From positions 2,114 to 15,784 of the forward strand of contig DDJQ01000113.1 of assembly GCA_002339125.1 (NCBI GenBank): a stretch of DNA of 13,671 nucleotides. Reading direction: 5' to 3'. The position numbers and the translations under genes were made by a program. The notes under the pieces are model-generated. The model saw only the letters and a list, made by a program, of their open reading frames with translations, searched no databases and had not been told where the DNA came from. Shown here one piece after another: positions 7,609-13,446 of the stretch. The first letter of the stretch is position 1. Every line of letters starts with the position of its first letter. Origin of the DNA: Alteromonadaceae bacterium UBA2620 (GTDB taxonomy: Bacteria > Pseudomonadota > Gammaproteobacteria > Enterobacterales > Alteromonadaceae).

Positions 7609-8172
7609 ATGATGACGACACTTTTTACCATTATTCATATTGCCCTGTTTGGCTTTTTGTTGTCGCTGGTATTGGTGACAGCGGTACACAAGCTTAGCCA
7701 TCCAGGGCAATTCAGACAGGCCTTTGTAGAATACGAAATAGTGCCCGCGACCATGGCATTGTCGCTAGCTGGCATCGTTGGTTGGGTGGAACTGACAGTG
7801 GTTGCACTGGCATTGGTTGGCTTTGCCATAGGTATGGTAACGCTGACTGCGACCTTACTGTTTGGGTTATTTAGTATTTACACCGGCATGTTGCTGTTTG
7901 CTGCTGTTACCAAAGGCTCACTGGCTAATTGCGGTTGTTCACTGAATACGTCAAATACGCCCGTGAAGCCTGGTGCTCTGGTGGCCCGCAATAGCGTGTT
8001 ACTAATACTGGTTAGCACCTTCTACCTCAGCAGCACTGACACCCACGGAACACTTACAGAGTGGCTGACCGGCATCGTCATTTCGTTCTTTCTATTTATT
8101 TGCTACAGCGCCTTTGACGCGTTACTCGAAAACCAGGCTTTACTTAATAACTTGAGGCTTAAACATGACTAA
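7609..8172 (+). CDS. aauE: MauE-family redox-associated membrane protein
   Basis: This 187-residue inner-membrane protein of the MauE family (PF07291, DoxX/VKOR-like) is needed in known systems for folding and disulfide formation of the small amine dehydrogenase subunit in the periplasm, together with MauD. About five hydrophobic segments are visible. The first ends in a KLSHPGQFRQAFVEYEIVP segment, typical of MauE. A conserved NCGCS (residues about 104-108) provides two cysteines suited to passing electrons or oxidising equivalents, and an alanine/arginine turn (LVARNSVLL) follows. ATG 7609 lies just after aauB with GGGGAAA as ribosome-binding site; ATG 7612 is an equally possible start. Its last 8 nt overlap aauD, so translation is likely coupled. 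Membership in the aau cluster makes its role clear. Confidence 0.9.
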   Translation: MMTTLFTIIHIALFGFLLSLVLVTAVHKLSHPGQFRQAFVEYEIVPATMALSLAGIVGWVELTVVALALVGFAIGMVTLTATLLFGLFSIYTGMLLFAAVTKGSLANCGCSLNTSNTPVKPGALVARNSVLLILVSTFYLSSTDTHGTLTEWLTGIVISFFLFICYSAFDALLENQALLNNLRLKHD

Positions 8173-8767
8173 TCTACTGATTGCTTCGAACATTGTGTTA
8201 TGGATTGCGTTAATCGTAATCACTGTCATTGTATTTGCATTGGTGCGCCAGATTGGTGTGCTGTATGAACGTGTTGCACCGGCGGGTGCCCTATCGATTA
8301 ATCAACAGCTGAAAGTGGGTCAAACAGCGCCAGAACTGGATGTCATTAACCTTAAAAACCAACAAACCCTGCACATTGCCGGGCCTTCAACAGCGCAGAA
8401 ATGTCAGTTGCTATTCTTCGTTTCGCCTACTTGTCCTATGTGTAAATCGCTGATTGGTATCGCTAAATCTATCGCCAGGGAAGAGAGCCAATGGGTCGAC
8501 TTAGTCTTTGCCTCCGACGGCAGTGAGGATGAGATCGGTCAATTTATGGAAGCCCAGGGATTAACGCAGTCTAACTTCGTGAACTCAGATTTGCTGGGTA
8601 AATCCTACGGTGTTGCCAAACTACCTTATGCGGTTTTAATCGATGAGGCTGGGACCTTACAAGCGATGGGGATTGTTAACTCAAGAGAACATATTGAGAG
8701 TCTGTTTAACGTAAAAGAAACCGGCTACGCCAGTCTGCAAGAATACATGCAGAAAAACTTCGTATAA
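8165..8767 (+). CDS. aauD: MauD thioredoxin-like accessory protein
   Basis: This 200-residue membrane-anchored thioredoxin-fold protein has a role in known mau/aau systems of forming or isomerising the many disulfides of the small subunit. One N-terminal transmembrane helix (residues about 5-27) anchors it, placing the rest in the periplasm. The thioredoxin-like domain begins near KVGQTAPELDVINL. The redox motif is CPMC at residues 90-93 (SPTCPMCKSL), and the cis-proline is Pro154 in AKLPYAVLID. The C-terminal GIVNSREHIESLFNVKETG is characteristic of MauD and absent from ordinary thioredoxins. The start overlaps the aauE stop by 8 nt (ATGACTAA). It lies 11 nt upstream of its presumed client, aauA. 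I am confident of the family. Confidence 0.92.
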   Translation: MTNLLIASNIVLWIALIVITVIVFALVRQIGVLYERVAPAGALSINQQLKVGQTAPELDVINLKNQQTLHIAGPSTAQKCQLLFFVSPTCPMCKSLIGIAKSIAREESQWVDLVFASDGSEDEIGQFMEAQGLTQSNFVNSDLLGKSYGVAKLPYAVLIDEAGTLQAMGIVNSREHIESLFNVKETGYASLQEYMQKNFV

Positions 8768-8778
8768 GGAGAACGTGG

Positions 8779-9324
8779 ATGAAATTACTCGATAAATGGC
8801 TGGAGCGAGGATCGCGAAAAGTCGCTCAGAATACCTCAAGACGACATTTACTGACGAATCTTTCTAAGGTCATGATTGGTGTGGCAGCAGTTCCGCTACT
8901 ACCCGTTGCACGCGCATCAGAAGCTACTGGCGGTTATCCTGGCGTTGGTGCTCAAACGAGCGGGCTGGACGGTGACCCGGGCGATCCAACCAGTTGTGAC
9001 TATTGGCGTTATTGCGCTATCGACGGCTTTCTTTGTTCCTGCTGTGGCGGTACAGCCTCAAGTTGCCCTCCGGGTACGGAAATGTCGCCGATAACCTGGA
9101 TTGGTACCTGTCGCAATCCGGCCGATGGTAAAGACTACATTATTTCGTACAACGATTGCTGCGGTAAAACCAGTTGTGGCCGTTGCTTATGTAACCGCAA
9201 CGAAAATGATAAACCCGTTTATCGACCGCAATCCAACAACGATATTAACTGGTGTCTGGGTACCAGCAGTAATGTTTATACCTGTTCTACCGGCGTGGTG
9301 TTGGGAGTGGCAGTCGATGGCTAA
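8779..9324 (+). CDS. aauA: Amine dehydrogenase small subunit, TTQ-bearing (AADH-like)
   Basis: This is the catalytic light chain that carries tryptophan tryptophylquinone, made from two of its own tryptophans, and oxidises primary amines to aldehydes and ammonia. The 181-residue precursor has a Tat-like leader: SRRHLLTNLSK, a hydrophobic stretch, then cleavage near VARA at 46. From remembered family sequences, the TTQ tryptophans are Trp107 (ITWIGTC) and Trp158 (DINWCLG), the biosynthetic Asp is Asp82 (AIDG) and the catalytic base Asp126 (YNDCCG). The usual active-site Thr is Ser170 here. There are fourteen cysteines; methylamine dehydrogenase has twelve (six disulfides), and the extra pair is Cys89 and Cys133. 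That pair, plus GFLCSCCGGT and DGKDYIISY, resembles aromatic amine dehydrogenase more than methylamine dehydrogenase. AAGGAG precedes ATG 8779. Its last 8 nt overlap the next gene. Confidence 0.95.
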   Translation: MKLLDKWLERGSRKVAQNTSRRHLLTNLSKVMIGVAAVPLLPVARASEATGGYPGVGAQTSGLDGDPGDPTSCDYWRYCAIDGFLCSCCGGTASSCPPGTEMSPITWIGTCRNPADGKDYIISYNDCCGKTSCGRCLCNRNENDKPVYRPQSNNDINWCLGTSSNVYTCSTGVVLGVAVDG

Positions 9325-9802
9325 CTTGGCAAAAACAGCTTGGTTGGTAGCGCTTTTGGCTTGTTTGGGTGTAGGTGTTGGGGCGGTGAATGCTGCACCG
9401 GTATCTAAAACCGGTGAGCAGGTATTCATTACCTGCTCTGCATGTCACCTACCAAGTGGTGAAGGAATTCCTGGTGCATTTCCTTCATTGCAATCATTAC
9501 CGAAAGTGATTCCTCAGGAAGGCGGAAAAGACTACCTCATCAGTGTGGTGTTGCAAGGTCTTAATGGTCAGATTCAATCCAATGGCAATACCTTTAATGG
9601 CTTTATGCAGGCTTTTGCACCGACGTTTAATGATGAAGAGGTGGCTGAGGTACTCAATTATGTTTTACAACATATTGGAAAAGCGACACTGACCGGTGAG
9701 CAAATGATCGTGCCGGCAGAGGTGGCGACAATTCGCGAGCAAATTAAAGCGGGAAATTGGCCTAAGAGTCATGCACTAAGACAGTCTTTAACCCTGCCCT
9801 AG
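9317..9802 (+). CDS. Monohaem c-type cytochrome
   Basis: This 161-residue periplasmic class I cytochrome c is probably an electron carrier from the amine dehydrogenase. A signal peptide (residues about 1-26, ending VNA) is followed by the haem site CSACH (Cys40, Cys43, His44) in QVFITCSACHLPSGEGIPGA. Met97 in NGFMQAFAPTFND is the likely sixth ligand. The final helix EEVAEVLNYVLQHI is typical of the fold. I start it at ATG 9317, which overlaps the aauA stop by 8 nt (ATGGCTAA); the open frame extends upstream inside aauA, but that part has no signal sequence and is a shadow. A small monohaem cytochrome gene directly after aauA is also reported for the Alcaligenes faecalis aau cluster. Only one CXXCH is present, so it is not MauG. 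Confidence 0.88.
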   Translation: MANLAKTAWLVALLACLGVGVGAVNAAPVSKTGEQVFITCSACHLPSGEGIPGAFPSLQSLPKVIPQEGGKDYLISVVLQGLNGQIQSNGNTFNGFMQAFAPTFNDEEVAEVLNYVLQHIGKATLTGEQMIVPAEVATIREQIKAGNWPKSHALRQSLTLP

Positions 9803-9825
9803 GTACGATTAATGGAGATGACACG

Positions 9826-10281
9826 ATGATGCATAAAAGACTTCTCTCTGTGGTTAAATGTAAGCTAACCCTGATGGTGTTGTGCTGTATTTTCTTTACA
9901 GCTGCCGGGCACGCAGAGAGACTGTCTCAGGCGCAAATAAACTATATGTTGCAGTGTCAGGGATGTCACAAAGCTAATGCCAAAGGCACTCCGCCAGACA
10001 CGCCGGATATGACCGAGTACGGTGCGGCTTTTATGCAGTCTGACGCCGGTCGCGCATACTGGACTAGTGTCCCCGGCGCGGCAAATTCTCCACTTTCTGA
10101 TGCAGAGCTGGCCGATGTGCTCAACTATATTGCTATCAGTATCATTGGCGCAAAAGACATTACACCTTACACCGAAAGTGAAATCAGTCTGTATCGGTCA
10201 CAAAAGATGCAGGATGTTTATGCGGTCAGGGATCAGCTTATCGCAGAAATTAAAGCGTCATCAGAAGCCAATCTGAAATGA
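9826..10281 (+). CDS. Second small monohaem c-type cytochrome
   Basis: This 151-residue exported protein has a signal peptide (residues 1-30, ending GHA) and one haem motif, CQGCH (Cys44, Cys47, His48), in NYMLQCQGCHKANAKG. The following PDMTEYGAAFM, then GRAYWTSVPGAANSPLSDAE and LADVLNYIA, define a distinct subfamily of small cytochromes and share little with the preceding cytochrome beyond the haem motif. Met62 or Met70 could be the sixth ligand; neither is certain. A charged helical tail (YRSQKMQDVYAVRDQLIAEI) is unusual and could bind a partner. GGAG at 9814-9817 lies 8 nt before ATG 9826; ATG 9829 is an alternative. It is the last gene of the operon, 23 nt after the other cytochrome and just before a terminator. 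It may accept electrons, or help TTQ formation in the absence of MauG; the second idea is speculation. Confidence 0.85.
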   Translation: MMHKRLLSVVKCKLTLMVLCCIFFTAAGHAERLSQAQINYMLQCQGCHKANAKGTPPDTPDMTEYGAAFMQSDAGRAYWTSVPGAANSPLSDAELADVLNYIAISIIGAKDITPYTESEISLYRSQKMQDVYAVRDQLIAEIKASSEANLK

Positions 10282-10300
10282 CGCGAACTGGCTCCGTATA

Positions 10301-10339
10301 GCTGTGCCTCTTGTAACTTGGGAGGCGCAGCGTTTTTTT
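10301..10339 (+). terminator. Rho-independent terminator of the aau operon
   Basis: GCTGTGCCTC (10301-10310) pairs with GAGGCGCAGC (10322-10331), a 10-bp stem with one G-U pair, around an 11-nt loop. It is followed by G and seven T (10333-10339). It lies 19 nt after the stop of the second cytochrome and fits a strong intrinsic terminator for the plus-strand operon. Confidence 0.88.
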
Positions 10340-10348
10340 ATGGATCAC

Positions 10349-10376
10349 AAAAAAACGCCAGTCATCTAACTGACGT
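10349..10376 (-). terminator. Rho-independent terminator of the ALDH gene
   Basis: Read on the minus strand, ACGTCAGT (10376-10369) pairs with ACTGGCGT (10362-10355) with one G-U pair and a 6-nt loop. A run of seven T follows, seen as A on the plus strand at 10349-10355. It sits 20 nt past the ALDH stop. On the plus strand the stem is followed by CTTTTT, so it may act weakly in that direction too. Confidence 0.75.
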
Positions 10377-10396
10377 CTTTTTGCGAAGGAGTGTGG

Positions 10397-11887
10397 TTAG
10401 AACAGATTGCCTTCGCACACGTAAGTGATTTGCAGAAAGTCATCCAGTCCGTAATGTGAGCCCTCACGGCCATAGCCTGAGGCCTTAACCCCGCCAAACG
10501 GCGCTACTTCACTGGCCACTGCGCCTTCATTTACACCAATGACGCCAGCCTGAAGCTGTGCCTTAACGCGATGGATACGGCGATGGTCCTGGGTATAAAA
10601 ATAGGCTGCCAGGCCATACTCGGTATTGTTGGCTTCTTCAATAGCTTCTTCTTCGCTGCTAAAGCGAAACAGCGGTAATACGGGCCCGAAGGTTTCTTCA
10701 CTGAACAGCGCCATCTTGTTATGTGCCTCAGCAATCACTACGGGTTCAAAGAATAATCCTTCCCGGGGCTCTGTGCTGCCGCACAGGATAATCCCGCTCT
10801 GGGCTTCGGCATCTTTCACATGACCACTGATTTTATCGATGGCTTTTTGATTAATCATTGGGCCAATATGGGTGTCATCATCGAATGGGTCTGCCACTTT
10901 CAGCGCCGCCACCTTATCTACCAGGCGACTGGCAAATTCGTCGTAGATAGCATTAGCTACGTAAATACGATTAGGACAAACACAGGTTTGACCGCCGTTA
11001 CGCAGTTTTGCAGCCATCAGGCCGGTAATGGCTGCGTCGATATCGCTGTCTTCAAAGACGATAAAGGGCGCATTACCGCCAAGTTCCAGCGACAGCTTTT
11101 TCAGCGAGCTGGCAGCGCGTTCTGCCAGATACCGCCCAACCTGAGTGGAGCCGGTAAAGCTTAGCTTTTTAACATGTACATCCTTGAGCCAGGCATCCAC
11201 TGCCAGTGCGGTTTGTTCGCGAGAGGCGGCAATCACGTTGATCACACCATCGGGAAAGCCGGCCAATTCAGCCAGTTTTGCCATAGCCAGAGCGGTTAAA
11301 GGGGTATCTTCGGCGGGTTTAACTACTACTGTGCAGCCGGCGGCCAGAGCCGGTGCAATCTTGCGGGCCAGCATGGCAAACGGGAAATTCCACGGCGTGA
11401 TAACGGCAACCACGCCAACCGGCCGTTTTTCTACCGTTTGCAGGCGGCCGGGAACGCTATTGGGCAGTATATCGCCGCGCAGTTGCATGGCAAGCTGGGC
11501 AAACCATTTTACATAGGACGCACCATAGCCCACTTCTGCTTTGGCTTCAGTAAGGGGTTTACCTTGTTCAGACGTCATAATGCGAGCGAGATCATCAGTA
11601 TGCTCAATTATCAGCTGATGCCATTTTTCCAGTAAGTTGGCTCGCTCACGATGAGTAGAGAGTTGCCAACTGGTAAATGCCTTTTTCGCTGAACGGGCGG
11701 CATTGGCAGCGTCTATGGCATCACTGTTAGCAACACCGGCAATACTGGCACCCGATGCCGGGTTAATGACTTCGTAGGTTTGCTGCGAAACGGCTTTTTG
11801 CCACTTCCCATTGATGTAGTTTTTGGTGTTCAGGAGTTGTGGCTCGCTAAGTAGCGAGGCCAGATCAAATTGTTTAGTTTTACTCAT
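10397..11887 (-). CDS. gabD: Aldehyde dehydrogenase, succinate-semialdehyde type
   Basis: This 496-residue cytosolic NAD(P)+-dependent aldehyde dehydrogenase is closest by eye to succinate-semialdehyde dehydrogenase (GabD), which feeds GABA-derived carbon into the TCA cycle. Signatures are TPWNFPFAML with Asn167, the LSLELGGNAPF box with general base Glu268, and NGGQTCVCPNR with catalytic Cys302. The C-terminal EVAPFGGVKASGYGREG then HYGLDDFLQI is typical of SSADH. Length is about usual. ATG 11887 shares its A with the TAA of the gene upstream (TAATG), so the two were translationally coupled. It converges on the aau operon, so it could oxidise aldehydes from amine oxidation. But AADH acts in the periplasm and the sequence looks like SSADH rather than phenylacetaldehyde dehydrogenase, so that link is only an inference. 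Its original promoter was probably lost upstream. Confidence 0.88.
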   Translation of the reverse strand: MSKTKQFDLASLLSEPQLLNTKNYINGKWQKAVSQQTYEVINPASGASIAGVANSDAIDAANAARSAKKAFTSWQLSTHRERANLLEKWHQLIIEHTDDLARIMTSEQGKPLTEAKAEVGYGASYVKWFAQLAMQLRGDILPNSVPGRLQTVEKRPVGVVAVITPWNFPFAMLARKIAPALAAGCTVVVKPAEDTPLTALAMAKLAELAGFPDGVINVIAASREQTALAVDAWLKDVHVKKLSFTGSTQVGRYLAERAASSLKKLSLELGGNAPFIVFEDSDIDAAITGLMAAKLRNGGQTCVCPNRIYVANAIYDEFASRLVDKVAALKVADPFDDDTHIGPMINQKAIDKISGHVKDAEAQSGIILCGSTEPREGLFFEPVVIAEAHNKMALFSEETFGPVLPLFRFSSEEEAIEEANNTEYGLAAYFYTQDHRRIHRVKAQLQAGVIGVNEGAVASEVAPFGGVKASGYGREGSHYGLDDFLQITYVCEGNLF

Positions 11888-12240
11888 TACAGATTCGCCA
11901 GGATTGCGTCGCCCATGGTCTGAGTGCTTGCCTCACCCCCCAAGTCCGGGGTTAGCGTAGCGCCTTTCAGGGTCTTCTCAATGGCCGTAACAATGGCGTC
12001 GTGAGCACTGGCACCGGCGCCACTATCCTCGGTCAGGAAGCTAAGCATTAAGGCTCCGGACCAAATCATGCCGATAGGGTTGGCGATATTTTTGCCATAG
12101 ATATCCGGCGCAGAGCCATGGACAGGTTCAAATAGAGAAGGAAACTTACGCTCCGGATTCAGGTTAGCCGAAGGCGCCAGACCGATAGTGCCGGTACACG
12201 CCGGTCCTAAGTCCGATAAAATATCGCCAAACAGGTTGGA
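11887..12240 (-). pseudogene. Tartrate/D-malate dehydrogenase, C-terminal remnant
   Basis: Translated on the minus strand, the segment begins abruptly at SNLFGDILSD and continues LGPACTGTIG, LAPSANLNPER, FPSLFEPVHGSAPDIYGKNI, ANPIGMIWSGALML and ends GDAILANL. This is the C-terminal third of the tartrate/D-malate dehydrogenase family (TtuC/DmlA, related to isopropylmalate dehydrogenase), which oxidatively decarboxylates tartrate or D-malate with NAD+. About 118 residues of some 360 remain; the N-terminal two thirds, including the nucleotide-binding region, are absent. Homology stops at about 12240: the next minus-strand codons (WRPCKFS read outward) do not fit the family, and an in-frame stop comes at 12322-12324. 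The interior is undamaged, so the break looks recent. ATG 12069 is internal, not a start. The cause appears to be insertion of the element carrying the kfrA-like gene. Confidence 0.85.
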
Positions 12241-12396
12241 CCAGCGGGGGCATTTGAACGAAAACCTACGGTTTTGAATCCTGTGGCACCCTCGAAACCG
12301 TAGGTTTCCGTCAGATAGCCGCTAACCCGGCATTTGCCCTTAAAACTTGGTCATCTTTGGAACATTACTGAATATTCAATGCTGTGACAGCCTTTT
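12241..12396. other. Element end, non-coding
   Basis: These 156 bases lie between the broken tartrate/D-malate dehydrogenase and the kfrA-like stop codon. I see no gene here. The part next to the junction holds the large hairpin at 12259-12310, flanked by a short outer inverted repeat (AGCGG 12243-12247, CCGCT 12319-12323). Nearer kfrA there are small palindromes, TGAATATTCA (12369-12378) and GCTGTGACAGC (12381-12391). This is probably the terminal region of an inserted element. Confidence 0.5.
12259..12310. repeat. Paired 15-bp palindromes forming a long hairpin
   Basis: AAAACC-TAC-GGTTTT (12261-12275) and GAAACC-GTA-GGTTTC (12294-12308) are each perfect palindromes around a 3-bp centre. 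Because their centres are complementary, they are also inverted repeats of each other. Extended to 12259-12277 and 12292-12310, they give a 19-bp stem with two mismatches around a 14-nt loop. No T run follows on either strand, so it is not a terminator. Position about 20 bp inside the broken-gene junction suggests a recombinase or replication-protein site at the element end. Confidence 0.75.
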
Positions 12397-13446
12397 TCAT
12401 AGCGAACCCTGGAGTTGTTTGAATTGTCCTAGGATCATCGCCTTTTCCTGAAGAATTACCTTGTTCTCATCGGTCAGATACGTCACTTTATCCTGGATGG
12501 TTTTCACCTCGGTTTTGGTGGCCTTCAAAGCTTGGGATAACACGGCCAATTCCTTATCGACATCTGCTTTCTGAGCAGTGAGAGCTGCTATTTTTTCTGC
12601 CAATTGCTCATTTTTATGCTGGTATTCCTGGTTCTTCGTCATGGCGTCTTCAAGGTCGCGCTTCAGGTTCTGGGTCTCATCTACCTTTCCGTTCAAATCC
12701 CTGTTTAGCGTCGCATTGGTCTGTTCAAGTTTATCTGCATTGCTTTGTAACTGCGCATTGGCATCAAATAACTCGGACACTCTTGACTCAGCCTGGTCGA
12801 ACCGGTGTTGCAGTTCCTGCATCTGGTCTTTCAACCCCTGGGTATCGATCCGGAACTGTTCGCGTTCTTGCTGACGGTCTTCGGCAGTGCGCTGCTGATA
12901 ATGTTCAAAATGATCGCGGATGTCCTTATTTTCCTGCTTAAGTTCCGCAATACTTTCCTTTAATTCAGCGGTTCGCACAATGGCTTCGTCTCGTTGGGCC
13001 TCGGCTTTGACCACGCTGATACGCACATCTTCCAGAGACTTGTCTAACGCGCTTTTTTCTTTGTTCTGCCGTTCAATCTGGCTCTCAAGATCCTGTTGTC
13101 GGGCAGTAAGTTGCGCGATGGTGTTTTTGGAATCGGCCAATTCTTTGCGGAGTTCTTTATTTGACGCCTCAAATTCCTGACGGGTCTCCTCAATACGGTG
13201 GTCGGCCATCTGCTGTACCCGCTCGTGGAGTGATTTCACTACCTCCACCAGGTCATTCGGGAGTCCACCGATATCGGCTACCTCTCCGTTGTCTGATCGC
13301 CAACGCTTGAGCAGCGGCGCGATGGTGCTTTTGCTGCCGGTGCCCATATGTTCCCGCACTCGATCCACCGTAGGCTCCTGGCCTTGGGTTTTGATGGCTT
13401 CGGCGGCTTTGGCGACATCGTGGTAAGTGACTCCGGCGCGTGCCAT
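12397..13446 (-). CDS. KfrA-like coiled-coil DNA-binding protein
   Basis: This 349-residue protein has a KfrA_N domain (PF11740) at residues about 1-110: ARAGVTYHDVAKAAEAIKTQ, PTVDRVREHMGTGSKSTIAP and LLKRWRSDNGE form the helix-turn-helix part, then LPNDLVEVVKSLHERVQQ. The rest is an almost unbroken coiled coil rich in Glu, Gln, Lys and Asp, without Pro or Gly breaks. KfrA proteins are plasmid- or island-borne; on RK2-type plasmids KfrA represses its own promoter and aids stable inheritance, the coiled coil giving oligomers or filaments. I start at ATG 13446 because GAGGAAA (minus strand, 13460-13454) precedes it and MARAGVTYHDV begins the domain. The open frame continues upstream to 13650, but that part is AT-rich promoter DNA. 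It marks the DNA right of about 12241 as mobile. It is not similar to a true ParB or SMC protein. Confidence 0.85.
   Translation of the reverse strand: MARAGVTYHDVAKAAEAIKTQGQEPTVDRVREHMGTGSKSTIAPLLKRWRSDNGEVADIGGLPNDLVEVVKSLHERVQQMADHRIEETRQEFEASNKELRKELADSKNTIAQLTARQQDLESQIERQNKEKSALDKSLEDVRISVVKAEAQRDEAIVRTAELKESIAELKQENKDIRDHFEHYQQRTAEDRQQEREQFRIDTQGLKDQMQELQHRFDQAESRVSELFDANAQLQSNADKLEQTNATLNRDLNGKVDETQNLKRDLEDAMTKNQEYQHKNEQLAEKIAALTAQKADVDKELAVLSQALKATKTEVKTIQDKVTYLTDENKVILQEKAMILGQFKQLQGSL

Noticed and set aside
9101..9316. Upstream extension of the first cytochrome frame inside aauA
   Set aside because: It overlaps the conserved TTQ protein, shows no signal peptide or family sequence, and the signal peptide begins exactly at ATG 9317.
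6451..9324. Methylamine dehydrogenase (mauBEDA) as the exact identity
   Set aside because: The small subunit has the extra cysteine pair and the FLCSCCGG, WIGTC and DGKDY blocks of the aromatic type, and no mauF, mauG, mauL, mauM, mauN or amicyanin is present; methylamine activity is not excluded.
9317..10281. MauG or a dihaem peroxidase split into two genes
   Set aside because: Both proteins are short, each has its own signal peptide and a complete small cytochrome pattern; neither looks like a half of MauG.
10820..11516. Plus-strand open frames opposite the ALDH gene
   Set aside because: They are antisense shadows of a well conserved enzyme and show no family sequence.
12235..12323. Integron attC site at the junction (GTTGGAC and GCTAAC around a long inverted repeat)
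   Set aside because: The core sites are in the wrong order for an attC (GTT first, AAC second), and the second lacks the required purine; the resemblance is accidental.
12381..12397. GCTG-TGA-CAGC followed by CTTTTT as a plus-strand terminator
   Set aside because: The four-pair stem is too short, and no plus-strand gene ends here.
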